Of a stretch of DNA of 64,000 nucleotides, positions 47,195-58,205 are shown piece after piece. The DNA lies in assembly GCA_951217055.1 (NCBI GenBank), contig OX578279.1:30778173-30842172 (forward strand), written 5' to 3'. This DNA comes from Gerris lacustris (taxonomy: Eukaryota > Arthropoda > Insecta > Hemiptera > Gerridae). A program made the translations under genes and the position numbers. The notes under the pieces were generated by a model that was not told the DNA's origin, did not search any database, and saw only the letters and a program-made list of their open reading frames with translations. The number at the start of each line of letters is the position of its first letter. The first letter of the stretch is position 1.

Positions 47195-50100
47195 AGTATT
47201 GCAAAGATAAGGTGTAACGAATTATTAGTGTTTGAGAACGAACTAACAAGTTTATGCTGAACACAAATTAATTAGAATTAGAAATGGTCATTTAATAATG
47301 ATATGGCTGGATTAGTGGGAAAGGGACGAGGAGACTAGGTAAGGTGTTTAGGTTAGCAGTTTAAGTTTATTAGTGGTTCGAGATAAGACAAAGGTAACAA
47401 GGGGGGGTTTTGACTTACCGTGCCGAAAGCTCCTTCCCCAAGCTTGGTCAGCATCCTTAGTCTATGCCTGGGGAACTCAGGCACAGCTGTCTGTTCTAAA
47501 CGTTGCTTCAGAGCTGTCAGCATTTCTGCCTGGCTTCCTCCACTCGACGACTAAAACAAAAACAGAATATCTTCATTAGTACAACTCTAAGAAGAACATT
47601 AAATCATACAAGCATCAAATGCATGTTATATTTTAATTTTAAAAGGGAATCATTAAACGAGTTTAAATTTCTACAAATTGAATTTTAGTTAATTATGTAA
47701 TTTTTTCATTTGCGTTTTCCACATAAATCTTAAGTAAGATTATTCTATTAAAAATAAAAAGGAAACATTGATTAATAACCAGGCGATTTTAAAAATACGA
47801 TATATTTTATGGAAAAATAAGCATCTCGTTTTAATTCAGTAAAAAGCATTTGCTAGAGAGGGTTGAAAGATTTTTTTTGCAAATTAGATGTTACTCTAAA
47901 AATACGATTATATATTTATTTAAAAAGTGACAGTAGTGATTTTTTTTTTTTGGGGGGGGGGGGATGTGAGTTATCTCCCTTCCGGACATGGCGGATTTCG
48001 TTACGGCTTGATCCAATTTAGGCCAACCCCGATTAAAGAAGTGTCATCTAAAAAAAAAAAAATCTTGGAAGGTAGAGCTAATTTATTTCTCCTTTTTAAA
48101 TTTGGGGGGATAAAAGTTATAGCTTGCACGATATATGCTCATAAAAACTAATTAAGATCTAGCTATTAGACACTATTTCTGATAAAAATAAAATACAATA
48201 ATAAAAAAAGAAAAAAAGTGTAATTAACAATGTATGGTATAACAACCTCTTTATGCCAAAAACTGACGTTCTTTAAAAAAAAAATTATTAAAACTTATTA
48301 GTTCTTGAGGAATTAATTATCCGATAAAGACGATATAAAACATAAAACGAATATCGAAGTGTAGTTAGATTAAGTGCCTTAATATTCTCTAAAGAATGTA
48401 TAGTGCAAAAATCATCCGCTGATAGAACTGATATAATAGCTGGGTGAAGGACGGAAGGTCGCTAAAATAGAGAAAAAATATCCTGCATCCATGGAATAGT
48501 GCTAGGGGCTAGTTTCCAAGGTATACCTCTATTCATAACTGTCCAAGGTAAAAGTAACGTCCCCTACATTATGTTTTTTACCAGAAGAAAAGTTGGTAAA
48601 ATTTCACAGTATTTACCCCCAGTTTAACAGCTGATCGCGTATTAAGTGATTGATTTATTTTGGCCACCAAAGCTGTTAAAAAAAACCCAGATTAAAACCC
48701 TAAAAAATACAACTCTAAAAATAAGAGGTAACTACTCTAAAAAAGTGAGGTTACAAGTGAGCATTCATTATTTTTTTGTTTTACTCCCATGAGAGAAGAA
48801 AAAAACTTACGAGGGCGTAAAAAAGCAGATAGCCCCTTTTATACACTTCCCTTGGAAAATTTTAATTACGTTACAGGCACGAAGAAGGGGTAAGGAAGAA
48901 ACAAAGGGAATTGTAGTGTCTGTAAGAGAAAAGGAGAAAGAGTAAAATGGGACGACGAAAAAGGGAAGACATGGAAATTCTCAATTCTGGTTAAAATTTT
49001 ACAAGAGTATAAAAGAGGGAGGAATATGAAGGACAAAGACAGGAGGGGATACAGGAGAAGAAATATAAGTGAAAAAGATGTACAGAGGGAAAGATTGTAC
49101 AGGGAAGGCTCATTATTCCTTGCCTTTACCAGTTTTTTTTATTTTATACCCCTTTTGCAACCACCTTTTTTCCTTTTTCTTTCTATTAATTTATACACCC
49201 TTGTACTGGGTAACAGGCGTGAGAAACTTGATGAGGGTTGAAAAGTTTAAGAAAAATTAACAAGAACAAAAAAAAATATATATACTAAATATCAAGTACA
49301 ACCATGAGATACGTATGGTTCTTATTTTATACACGGTTGAAAAAAGCAGGCTGTTCATTGACGTGAAAACAAAGATGTAAAGATTTTTTTAAATTTAAAA
49401 TGAATTATGTCAAAAAAAATAAGAAAACAAAGGAAAAAAGGAATTAATTAGGTTTAAAAATAAGTAAGTGTGAATTTAAGCAAAAAATAGAAACAAAAGA
49501 ATAATGTATTATACCTTCAATTCTGATAAAAAAAATTAACTAACAATTATAATATTCTTTTAAAATAATAAATTGAATAAACGTAAAATATATCATAACA
49601 AAGGCTGATTCATACCTTTCTCGATTTAGTGTCATCCTTGAGCGACTTTAGCGTGGTTCGTTGGAACAAGGAGTCCTTAGGAGAATCGTGAAGAGAAGCA
49701 GTCATAGCGGGAGACTCGTGTCCAAGCAGAGGCAGAGTACCAACTTCAGGTACAGCGTATTCGTACGATTGATCTAAAAGAAGAGGAAACAATTAATATA
49801 ATTTGAAAATGAAAAATTTTAACTAACTGACAAAATACGTCAGGATATTATAGTACACCCATAAAATATAAACATGATCAAAACTTAATACTTTATAAAG
49901 CCTAAGTTAAGAATGCAAGTCCAAGATTAGACAAGACTAAACCTTAACCTTATGTGCAAGTTGTTTATAAAGCAAAGGATGCAAAGGTAAGCACTAAAGA
50001 ACTTTAACCTGTTTCGCATATTAAACCAGAAACAGGAGTAGAGTTTCACAAATTGTTTGACTTAACCCCATTTTACCGCAAATTACTGTCTACAGGATCA

Positions 50101-53100
50101 ATTTGTTGATATAATTTGAGAATGTGATTAATTTGACTCTCTTTATATGTAAATTCTAGCAAAATAATGTTTAAAAAAAATATATCAAGTATATTATATT
50201 TAAGGGTTTTCGCGGGTGTCAATATATATTTGTATATATATCCAACGTCATCTAATATGTAGATGCGGTTGATGAGGAGGAAGGCTTCCTAGAGTAAGAT
50301 GGATCCGGAGAGACGGGAATGCAGAATTTCGCTTTTCTTAATGAATTCACATCCCCTTGGAGTGGGGGATGAAGCACCCTACCAGGTCTAATGGTGTAAT
50401 GAATAATGAACTCGAGGATGATGAATATGGATGAATGTGGGTCACCTCGTCAGGAATGTCTTCCATCAAGCTAAGACCAAGCCCAGGCGAGGGCGGCTTT
50501 CAACTACCACACGACCAACCGGGGCTATATTTCTTCATTAGTTGCAAACATACATCTTAAAAACTTAAACAGTGATTCCCCCTTGTCAACTCGGAAATGT
50601 ATGCGAAAAAATAAACACTGCGGCATCTGGAGGAAAACTGGCGCAGAGCAAAGAAAATTAGGTTAAGAGTATGTTAGAATATAACTCATTTTATAAATCA
50701 TACCAACTGCAGTTGATAAGAACGAAATATCAAAAACTTGTTGTTTCCATTTTATTAGTTTTTACTATACATACCGCTTCAAATAGTATTTTACAATATT
50801 TGTTTGATGTAGTTCGTTTTTTTGCGTCTTATTTTTCGTTAACCAATTTAGATTTATTGAAAAGGTAAACATTTATTTTTAAGTTAGTAAAACATAAACA
50901 ATTTGGGAATCATTTTATTATCAAGAACTTTTAATACCTCTTTATAATTGCCCCAACAATAAGTTTTGTCTATATAAAAGTAATAAACGTTTGAAACAAG
51001 GAAATGTTTCCTAATAATGTTCTTTCCTTTAAATGTATAATAGTGTAGTTTCTTAATTCTTTTATATTTACAATTATTATTATAGTAAATATAAAATAAA
51101 TTCTATAACATTTTTACGGAAATAAATTAGTAATAAAAGGCAAGAGCTTAGAGTAAATAAGGAAGAAAATAGTATTTCTCCCCTTGATTTGTTCGTCATG
51201 CAAGACCAAATAAGCGTCTCCTGATAATACTAAGTCCTTTGCGTGATCTCAGCAATTAACAAATAATAAGGAGGCACGCTCGCTCTATAAACGTATTTTA
51301 TAACACTACCACCTTAGCGTAACAACAATAACAACTCGTTATATTTTATTATATAAAATAAAAATAAATCAAGTTCCCCCCCCCTTCTTTAACTTTAAGA
51401 CTCCTTTCTTTGAGGAAGAATAAATGTTTTCTCGATCTAATATAATCATAAGAAAACAACAAAAAATTAGGAGCTGAAAATAGTAACTGGTAAACAATAG
51501 ATTTGTATGCGTGTTTTATAGTTACTACTTATAACATAATTGTTAAATAAAAGAAAATGCTTACTGTATCACAAACACAACTTATAATTCAGATTAAAAG
51601 TCCTGAAGAAGCCTAGATATGGGCGAAATAAAGCTAATAACTATATGACATGAATATATAAAAAATATTAATGTGTTTAATTCATCCCTTATAACCCATT
51701 GAAATAAATATTAAACTAAAAATATTTTAAATAAATTAAATTATTAATTAAAATAACGAAAGAAATATTTGATTGCACTGATATATCCTAAAACTTTCCA
51801 AAACTCTTTTGCCACTTCTTCACAGAGGTGACGTCAAGGTTACGATTGAAAATACCCTTAAGTAGTTAGGTGTGTCTCGTGCCCCTACACTTTACGTGCA
51901 TTATTATAATTTCCTTAAGAAGACTACAAAACACGGAAAGAACTCAAATATGCGCCTTTTTAAAAACCCGGGCAAAAAAACCGATAAGATTTCTTAATGA
52001 GATATCAAACAAGAAAAAAAGTGAAATTGATTGCACATTTTTAGTACACCCTAAAAACGAAAAATTTTGTCAAGACAATGTGGCGTAATTTAGGGTTTTC
52101 TGTCGTTTCAATAGCCTCGTATTACAGATTTTACTATAATGCAGTTTAGAAAACGCTAAAATATATATTTTTTTTTTATTAAACATAAAACTTTATTTCA
52201 TAACAAAGTAAGTTAAATTTTACGTTTTAAACATAAAAAAAATCATCCACTTTTTATAGTCAAACGGTAGTAAATAATTCTAAACATATAATATTTATAT
52301 ATTCATATTATCTTTAAATTTATATTTTTCTTTATTAGACCTTAAACTTTCAAATTAAATTTTTTTTTTTTTTAAAAAAAGCAGATTTTTACAAGCGGTT
52401 TACAGAACAAGTAAAAAACCATACTTTTTAGGGTCCGTATTTAAATTATAAATAATCCCTGTATCTCCCATACAACATTTTATGAAAATTTTAAGCAATT
52501 AAAACTGTAACGAATTAATTAATGTTATCTTCAGACCTTTTATAGAAATATAATTATAAATGTAGAAAATTATTTAATTTTATTATTAAAAGACTCTCAG
52601 TTATTATTATTTGTCGTGATGGTAAAGCATTTATGTTAATTATAAATTTTAAACTGATTATATTGCTAAACGAAACGAGTTGACTTTAAGCAAATAATTT
52701 ATTTCATTCTACAAACATGAATTAAAGAAATTATAATAAATATAACAAAATATTAAGTAATAAATATTTTTTTAATTATTCAGAGTAGGTAACGCCAAAT
52801 TCTATATTTCTTTCTTTATATTTATTTAGTTATATAAAAACATACATTACACAAATTAAAGATCCTTTTCATTAAAGAGATAAAAAAATATAATAAATTA
52901 TTTAAAAGAATAAATAAAAAATGGAAAACAGTTAAGAAAATGAGCATTAATAGCAGAATTTCAGTAAAATATTATATATTTTCTAATAATTAAAAGATTT
53001 CAAGCTACTACAACATTTAAATGAAGAATCGGTTTTGTGTGTATTAGAAAATGTAATCTTTAAAGTGCAAACAATTTAATATCCAGATACAATTTAAACT

Positions 53101-55882
53101 ATTTTGCTTTTTCGATGGGTAAAACTAACAGAAAATGGAGTTAAGAAAACATTTACACAATCAATTTTTAATTCTGAATTCACTGGAAAGCTTGGAAATT
53201 TTACATTGTAATAGAACTTTTTAAACATTTGCATTCTAAGGAAATTTAATATAATTTCAATTGAAAACTAAACGTAGAGTTTAAAAACACCCTGTTATAA
53301 ATTATAATAAGTTAAAGTAATTTTCACACACCTTTAAAATACCCATAATTACCGTACTTATTATAATTTCAATGTAAAGAATCATCTAGGTAACATTTAT
53401 TTTAAAATCAATTTAAACTAAGTAAATATACTCATTACACTTTATTAAGTATAAATGTGATTTTGGAAAAAGATTGAAAAAAGCAGTTGCAAAGAACAAT
53501 ATTTGAGTTGAAGGATATAATCACATGAGTCAAAGGCAGAATGACATAAGTCAAATTTTCTGGGAACTCAAAATAGCAGGCTTAATAGTTTGCATGATTT
53601 TATCTGTACTGTTAACGTTTAAAGAATAAATTAACATAGAGGAAAAGAAGATTTAAATGCAGTAAAAATAATAAACAAAATAATATTATCTTAATTATTG
53701 TTTATCCGTTTCCCTGAAAAAAAACGTGTGTTTATATCCCACCGACTACTCTAGAATACTTTTGGGAATGTAAACCAAAGCTTTTTGTTAAAGATTCATA
53801 TTAATATATTTAATGTTTATTTATAAATTTGGTGATACAATCTACAATGTACCTGACTTCTCTGTGAATTGTTTTGTTATCATTGGTAAAGTTTTGTCAC
53901 CAACCAAAAGATATGATAGAGGAGAGGGCATAAGAACTTTTCTCGGACAAGGATTTTAAATCAGATGGCAAAACTGTAGTCTCTCTACAAGGTTGTACTT
54001 GATCTGTCACTACAGAGAGCAACCATTTTACTACTTTGATTGCTTTCGTTGGTGTAAATGTTTAAAACCGTACCATTGCATACTTTAAATTGAAAAATAC
54101 AAAAAAGTTTAGCTCACCAATTGGTTGTAAGTGTTGGCTTTTGTTTAGGGTGTCTCTCATCTCCATGACGACAGTCGAATAAGAGTAGTAAGGCGCATAC
54201 TTTAAAGCTTGGTAAGGTTCCTGGTAGTCATCCAGTTTGAGATGGTCTCCCAGTAGAGCTGCATCTGCCTTGTAAGCAGACTTATCCGATGTAGTACCAC
54301 ATTGGGAAGCAGGGGCTTGTGGAAGTCCAGGCTTTGTAGCAAGAGGGCTAGCAAAACATTTTCTTTGCCTGTGACGTGCTACTATCAGGTAGATGACACC
54401 TGCTAAGAGGAAAATAACAGCTAACAGAATGCCGATAATCACCGCCATGTAGGTATGATCGTCTTGATGAGCCGTCGACACTGCAACAATAATAAGAATT
54501 GTTATGTATTTACTTTAAATGAACATTGAAAGATATTAATTAATTCAACAATTATTTTTTTGGAACAAGACTACGAAAATCAATAACTTGGTTTTCCGAT
54601 TAAATCCAGGTCACGAAGGGTTTGAAGTCCGACGTTTCACTTCCACTACTGGAAGCACCTTCAGGAATGTGGTGCATCGTGATGTTGAATCGAAGCAAAC
54701 ACAAGTTATACTGCATCTATGTGACGCAGATTTCACCGGAAAATCAAGTTATTGATTACGAGTCAATCCACGGAAGCCTACGAAAAACTTTTTTGGACTC
54801 AAAGGGACCTAAAAACGTGTAAATCTATCAAAATTTTCGAGCTATCACAATACTTTCTCTTTATATATACTTCGTATATAAGAAAGTAAAAACTTATTTA
54901 GACAGCTAATTTACTCCTAAGCAGAACCATCATCAAATAAAAATTAGTTTAATAAAAATAAAACAGTTTTAATTGTATAGAAAATGCTTGAAAAGAAGTA
55001 TTGATTTACAATTTACTTTTAAGAATTCTTAGAAGAATGATATATAACTATTTTGTATTTGAAAACAACATTAAAGTACTATTAGCACTTTCTTAAGCAA
55101 GTGCCTCTTGTTATGTCAATATTTCAATAATTGTTTTTTAGATTAAGTCAATGAAAGTAAAAGGAATCTTTGAGAGCTCGCAAACTCTCACAGAAGATGA
55201 CAAAATTAGTTCTTAAAAAAAATCGAAAATAAAAATGTACAAAGGGGAGATTAAGTAAATCAGTTTAAGTATTTAAGTAAATAAGTTAAGTACGAGTTTA
55301 AGTACATTGTTGAAAGTGAACAAATACTTATTTCGCTGAATATTATTCAGTTGTTTTAATTAATTGTAATTTGAAAATGTTTTAGTTGTTTAAAGTTTTA
55401 AAAACAAAAGCAAGGTAGTGTATAGGATTTTAACACGAATGCAAACGGGTAAAAATATGTTTAGAGAAACTGAAATTAAAACTCGTTTTAAATGAAATAA
55501 TTTTTACTCAGATGTGTATAGTGAACCACAGTTATTTCATTATCTGTACTACTAAAACATTAGAAAGGAGCTAAAAATAAATAAAAGAGTTAAAAAGATC
55601 TAAAGGAAGGACTTTTTTAGTTAACGGTATTTCTTCTGCAACTGAAATCTATTGCCTTCGCTATTTCTTATTTATAAGGCGAAAGGGTAAGAAACATTTT
55701 ACAGGGAAACGGGGTACAACTATAGAAAGGAGTTAAATAGTTGTATCTAGAGAAATACTCTCTACACTACATACCAGGCACGTCTGGCTGCAGGTTGTTC
55801 TCCTTATCTACGAAGACGTCGCTCTGAACCGGTATGTCGTTACTGGGTTGAGTTTCAGCCGTGAAATTACCATGAGCCACAT
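41761..55882 (-). CDS. Ddr: Discoidin domain receptor tyrosine kinase, 3' nine exons (whole gene entry)
   Basis: Nine minus-strand exons join in phase with GT donors and AG acceptors at every junction: 55882-55775, 54480-54118, 49773-49616, 47550-47419, 45467-45358, 45181-44981, 44497-44405, 43782-43641 and 42063-41761. They give ~536 residues: end of the extracellular stalk, one membrane helix, a tyrosine-rich juxtamembrane region, and a full kinase domain ending in TGA. DDRs are collagen-activated receptor tyrosine kinases of the plasma membrane. Kinase signature phrases ([51 protein letters not shown]) match DDR1/DDR2 best. The 5' exons with the discoidin and discoidin-like domains are not seen in the window. 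Two normally fixed positions differ: Asp replaces the alpha-C Glu, and Phe replaces the third activation-loop Tyr. Confidence 0.94.
42064..43640 (-). other. Ddr last intron with dispersed repeat copy
   Basis: 1,577-bp intron with consensus ends. Its middle and right part (about 42630-43215) is a copy of the dispersed family described separately. It also holds an 18-bp G run near 43096. Confidence 0.85.
42630..43215 (+). repeat. Dispersed repeat family F, intronic copy
   Basis: Landmarks in order: GCTCCCAAGCTCACTGAAGT, TTTTTGGTTCCGCATCTGTA, GTCGGTCTGTCGC, CCAACATATCTTAAAAA, CCGATTTTAATGAAATTTGG, CCCATTGTTAGTCCCATATA, GGATGGTTTGTGGAAAGTAG and final GAGGAAGCTATTTGCCACAC. The same order recurs at 59.6-60.2 and 62.0-62.6 kb, all in plus orientation. 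No coding capacity is visible. Confidence 0.85.
43641..43782 (-). CDS. Ddr: Ddr exon: DFG motif and activation loop
   Basis: 142 bp; acceptor GTTAACAG, donor CTTG|GTTAGT. It gives [20 protein letters not shown], then [20 protein letters not shown] and AWESVCL. DFG is intact. Activation-loop tyrosines are Y and Y-F where DDR1/2 have Y and Y-Y, so one autophosphorylation site is lost. The substrate-binding [11 protein letters not shown] is DDR-like. Confidence 0.95.
43783..44404 (-). other. Ddr intron between HRD and DFG exons
   Basis: 622 bp with proper splice ends. A GC-richer patch at ~44120-44340 contains GCACAGGCAGCAGAGCTCTC and GTGCACTGTGGGACAGC and may be an old repeat. Nothing assignable. 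Confidence 0.6.
44405..44497 (-). CDS. Ddr: Ddr exon: alpha-E helix and HRD catalytic loop
   Basis: 93 bp; acceptor TTTTACAG, donor CCAG|GTAAAAC. A split Ser codon leads into [20 protein letters not shown] and then [18 protein letters not shown] with the next exon is the catalytic loop (catalytic Asp present; DDR1/2 read HRDLATRN). The intron falls inside the Arg codon before the Asn. Confidence 0.95.
44639..44843. mobile_element. 175-bp insert flanked by 15-bp direct repeats
   Basis: ACCCCTGCTCATAAG occurs at 44639-44653 and exactly again at 44829-44843. Between them lies a GC-rich piece with the palindrome GATGGCGCAAGCTGCGCCAT and several G runs, inside a Ddr intron. The arrangement looks like a target duplication of retroposition length, but the insert has no tRNA boxes I recognise. 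A tandem slippage event is an alternative. Confidence 0.5.
44981..45181 (-). CDS. Ddr: Ddr exon: alpha-C helix, hinge and N-lobe/C-lobe junction
   Basis: 201 bp; acceptor TTTTTACAG, donor CTGAG|GTTTGC. It reads [20 protein letters not shown], then [20 protein letters not shown], then [14 protein letters not shown], then a short linker. This aligns with the DDR pattern DFLKE-x-KIM, DPNI, LLAVC, EDPLCMI-x-EY, GDLNQFL. In this alignment the alpha-C glutamate of the Lys-Glu salt bridge falls on Asp (QRD instead of LKE). The gatekeeper/hinge region [10 protein letters not shown] is otherwise standard. Confidence 0.95.
45182..45357 (-). other. Short Ddr intron
   Basis: 176-bp intron between the alpha-C and beta-3 exons, AT-rich, consensus GT...AG on the minus strand. 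Confidence 0.85.
45358..45467 (-). CDS. Ddr: Ddr exon: beta-3 lysine region of kinase
   Basis: 110 bp; acceptor TTTTTTAAG, donor AAAA|GTGAGT. It begins [20 protein letters not shown] and continues [16 protein letters not shown], leaving two bases. The VAVK lysine is the ATP-coordinating residue of beta-3. The insert between strands beta-2 and beta-3 is DDR-like in position but shorter than the vertebrate one. Confidence 0.95.
45770..46090. mobile_element. MITE with 33-bp TIRs and nested hairpin
   Basis: The left end TTAAGCCTAGTCCACACCAG, then TAGACACGTTGCG, matches the complement of the right end CGCAACATGTCTACCAGTGT, then GGACAAGGCTTTAG, with ~5 mismatches. Inside, 45790-45812 and 45838-45860 are perfect 23-bp inverted arms (TAGACACGTTGCGAGACATT plus TCT). 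TAGACA and its complement recur throughout. It lies in the largest kinase-region intron of Ddr. No clear target duplication; the superfamily is open. Confidence 0.8.
46162..46466 (-). mobile_element. tRNA-derived SINE with perfect 14-bp target duplication
   Basis: CTACTGTTATTCCA flanks both ends (46148-46161 and 46467-46480). On the minus strand the head begins GGAGCTAGCGTAGCCGTGTT, with box A-like TAGCCGTGTTGG, and ~65 bp on GGGGTTCGATTC, a near-perfect RNA polymerase III box B. The body runs ~300 bp to a (TTAC)n tail. Box A, box B, a simple-repeat tail and a target duplication together define a complete tRNA-derived SINE. It sits antisense-to-plus, i.e. in the same orientation as Ddr, within its intron. 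Confidence 0.93.
46580..46900. repeat. Dispersed repeat fragment with CTTTCTCTTTATATA-type hairpin
   Basis: TTTACTTTCTTATATGCG...TATATAAAGAGAAAGTATTG near 46697-46745 is the inverse of CAATACTTTCTCTTTATATA...TATAAGAAAGTAAAA at 54849-54891. The following CTACTCGGCCGATTTCAATT, then AAATTTGGCACACATG, is of the same kind as other degenerate repeats here. No coding capacity. Confidence 0.6.
47103..47190. repeat. (AT)n microsatellite in Ddr intron
   Basis: About 88 bp of AT dinucleotide repeat ending in AAAATAAG. Confidence 0.97.
47419..47550 (-). CDS. Ddr: Ddr exon: start of kinase domain, glycine-rich loop
   Basis: 132 bp, exactly 44 codons, phase 0 on both sides; acceptor GTTTTAG, donor ACG|GTAAGT. 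The linker [20 protein letters not shown] leads into [20 protein letters not shown] and GT. FPR-x-RLR-x-LTKLGEG-x-FG is the hallmark entry into the DDR kinase domain and holds the ATP-binding glycine-rich loop GEGAFG. Confidence 0.95.
47551..49615 (-). other. Ddr intron, no further gene seen
   Basis: About 2.1 kb of AT-rich intron with consensus ends. A GC-richer patch near 47945-48030, next to T and G runs, and a purine-rich stretch at 48880-49130 are visible. Neither has a domain or splice structure. Confidence 0.6.
49616..49773 (-). CDS. Ddr: Ddr exon: cytoplasmic juxtamembrane linker
   Basis: 158 bp with acceptor TCTTTTAG and donor AAG|GTATGA. It encodes ~52 residues starting with a split Asp codon, then [15 protein letters not shown], and ending DDTKSRK. 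Tyr-Glu-Tyr-Ala-Val-Pro is a plausible phosphotyrosine docking site. The remainder is Ser/Thr/Lys-rich and of low conservation, as expected for the linker before the kinase. Confidence 0.88.
49774..54117 (-). other. 4.3-kb Ddr intron
   Basis: Intron between the transmembrane exon and the linker exon. Mostly AT-rich. It contains one GC-richer insertion at 50258-50530 and a CCTGAAGAAGCCTAGATATG phrase at ~51601 like that at 34.5 kb. No coding exon was recognised. Confidence 0.6.
50258..50530 (-). repeat. Possible SINE-like interspersed repeat
   Basis: A GC-rich island in AT-rich intron. Its minus-strand start, GCCCCGGTTGGTCGTGTGGT, loosely resembles a tRNA-type box A. I found no good box B or target duplication, so this is only a candidate. 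Confidence 0.3.
54118..54480 (-). CDS. Ddr: Ddr exon: transmembrane helix and juxtamembrane region
   Basis: 363 bp with acceptor TTGCAG and donor G|GTGAGC. After [10 protein letters not shown] comes a hydrophobic segment of ~24 residues starting [15 protein letters not shown], then the basic stop-transfer RHRQRK. The cytoplasmic part carries clustered tyrosines ([19 protein letters not shown]), likely phosphorylation and adaptor-docking sites as in other DDR juxtamembrane regions. It ends [10 protein letters not shown] and shares a split codon with the next exon. Confidence 0.92.
54481..55774 (-). other. Ddr intron between stalk and transmembrane exons
   Basis: 1.3 kb. At ~54600-54900 it carries a repeat fragment with GAAGTCCGACGTTTCACTTC, GGAAGCACCTTCAGGAATG and the CTTTCTCTTTATATAT hairpin shared with 46.7 kb. 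The rest is AT-rich. Confidence 0.6.
55775..55882 (-). CDS. Ddr: Ddr exon: extracellular juxtamembrane stalk
   Basis: 108 bp with acceptor TTTCTAG before ATGTGGCTCA and donor G|GTATG. It enters with two bases of a split codon and leaves one base. The ~35 residues begin [15 protein letters not shown] and are rich in Asn, Asp and Gln, with an NFT glycosylation sequon. This suits the flexible stalk before the membrane helix. It is the furthest upstream exon I can identify. Assignment rests on phase continuity and position, as the sequence itself is not conserved. Confidence 0.75.
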
Positions 55883-56435
55883 CTAGAAACAGAAAACAAC
55901 GCAAGCGTTCTTAGACTAAATTAATTAAGTTTCATCTCTTACTATAACAAGTTAAAAGTTTCTTGGAGTATTAATAAGAAAAAACTGGTGCATAGGTAGT
56001 AGCATTGTAGTAACTGCTCAGTCACAAGATTCAAGAGAAGGAAGCATACAAGAAACATACAAGATTTTGGATATACATCCATTTAATAACATAAAAACAC
56101 ATTTAAATGTCTAATTTTCTTTTAATCTTTTCTAAAACCAATTTCAATGAAATGCTTGTGTATATTCTGCAATATATCTTCTTATAGGATAAGATAATAT
56201 TGCAATTCAAAGTTTATTCGCATCTTAAGTGAGACCAATAAAAATACGATTTTATGACTTTACACACTGGGTGTATTAAATGATCAAGAACTTATTTTAG
56301 AGCTAAACTCCCTAAAGTTTTAGACTTAATTTCATAACGTTAATTACTGATAAGTGAACTACTACGTGTTACTAAGTATTGAGTGAAATTGGAATTGTTG
56401 TCCTTTCCTGGTAAATTTTTTTATCTAAACAACAA

Positions 56436-56735
56436 GTGGCACAACGCCGAAGGCCTAGGCCTACCAAAGCCATTTGCAATATACTACTAATATATGTAAT
56501 GGACGACCTGGGGTTGGCCACCACTAATTACAGTTATGTCACTCAGCGTATAAACCTTATTTGGACATGGTCACCATTTCACTTGTCACCATTTCACTTA
56601 AGCAACTACCTCTTTATGTGGCACTGGGTGGACACCGAGTTGAGATTCATTGCCGTAGTGTCGGAAATAGAACCCGGAACCCATTACGCGACAAGCTAAC
56701 GCGATAGCTACAAGCTACCGAAGACCCTTGGTAGC
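56436..56735 (-). mobile_element. Candidate tRNA-derived SINE
   Basis: The minus-strand head GGTAGCTTGTAGCTATCGCG, then TTAGCTTGTCGCGTAATGGG and TTCCGGGTTCTATTTCCG, resembles a tRNA body with a degraded box B (GGTTCtAtTtCC). The body runs ~300 bp left through the tandem TCACCATTTCACTTG. It is a different family from the SINE at 46.2 kb. Target duplication not resolved. The plus-strand open frame here is incidental. Confidence 0.5.
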
Positions 56736-58019
56736 TCATCACTGACGAAAAATAAGTAAGGACATCATTTAAATTATAAAGAGGAAGTATCTAGTCTTAT
56801 TTATATGGGTAAACAAACAAATTCGATCATAAAAGACCACAAAGTGCTCTGCATTTATTATTAAGATGTTTTCCATGAAAAAAAAAATAAATAAATAAAA
56901 AATACACTTGTGTACTATCAACTTATGTTTTAAAGGACTAAAAATCATCAATTTCCTTTTTAATTTCACCCTACCTTGGTTAGGGCCAACACTGAGGCGT
57001 CCGTCTGAACAAACACCTTTACCCCTCTATTTCCTCGACGTCAAAGACTCAGGGGGCACTTCACGTCATTCCCCTGCCTTGTCAATAAAACTTGGGAGGC
57101 CCGAACTCGCCCCCTTAATAACAAACCCTAGTGGACCCTGTCAAATAAATCACCTTCTTATTGGAACAGACTCAACAAATATACTAGGCACCATCAGATT
57201 ATGACATAAAAAGAGTGCCATATAACACAAAAACGATAAAGTGGATAATAAAATACTCATTTATTATTTTAAGGAGAAAAAGAATGGAGAGTAAATCAAA
57301 TAAACAGGACTATAGAAAAGACATTATATAACATAATTTTCTCATCAAGAAAACATATTTCATTAAAGAGAACATTTATGCAGGGAAATAAAACGAAAAT
57401 CGAATAAGAAATTTTCACTTTACTGTTCGTGTTATGACTTAACTTATCTTAAACAAGTTGTGACAATGGATGTAACAACATTACAAATATTAAGTATACA
57501 TTAGAAAATAAATAGTAATTCAAACATACATTGAACATTAAAAATCACTTCTGGAGACAGAAACTTCTAGGATGATAAGTTAGTTCGACTTTTCGCCTCA
57601 ACAACAATAAAGGATATATATGTGAATGTTGAGTAATGCTATGTACAATTTGATGTTGCATTATTAAACCACGCTAGTATAATGTTTCAATTTTTTAATA
57701 CTATTGGAAGATGTCAAATCTGTGAAGTTAGCATGGGAAGAAGATTTTTCTTCGGTAAAACTTTGTTGATATTACCTCAGGAATATTTTCTCTTTCTCAT
57801 AAAGATTTCAATACTTATAGTGCGAATGTGCGAATTCTTTGGACTTGTAATTATATAACACTTCTGTTTCATAAACTGTAATATCACATTGATATTACTG
57901 ATCATTACGCCGAACGAAACTATAGGTACGTCATACATTACAACTTATCAATTATCAGGCAAACAAAAAAATATTTGTTAAATTCAAAATAGGTTTATTT
58001 ATTTATTAATTTATTTTAA

Positions 58020-58205
58020 ATGTTGGTGTTTTTAAAACACTCAAACATTCACAAACAATAGTGTGGATGTTTTTTCGGGTAAATATGCTTAGTTTGTTTC
58101 GGTCTTTGGTGTGATTCAATTAAATTATGGAAATGTAAAACTTTGTATGCGGGCAAAAGTTTGTGAACGTGTTTTTGTTGTGTGGATTAGGCTTTAGTAA
58201 TATTA
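58020..58205. repeat. MITE end fragment
   Basis: The right end GTTGTGTGGATTAGGCTTTA recalls the GTGTGGACAAGGCTTTAG terminus of the MITE at 45.8-46.1 kb, and AGTGTGGATGTTTTT appears inverted-like at ~58060. A matching left terminus is missing, so this is a partial copy of a related family. Confidence 0.4.

Noticed and set aside
51590..51650. CCTGAAGAAGCCTAG...GGGCGAAAT as a hammerhead ribozyme (also ~34520)
   Set aside because: The core would need CTGATGA followed by GAAA with pairing stems. The phrase has CTGAAGA and no convincing stems.
56908..57204. Plus-strand open frame of 98 residues in a GC-richer patch
   Set aside because: No domain or conserved pattern, and neighbouring sequence is repeat-like. 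It could be an old repeat but not a supported gene.
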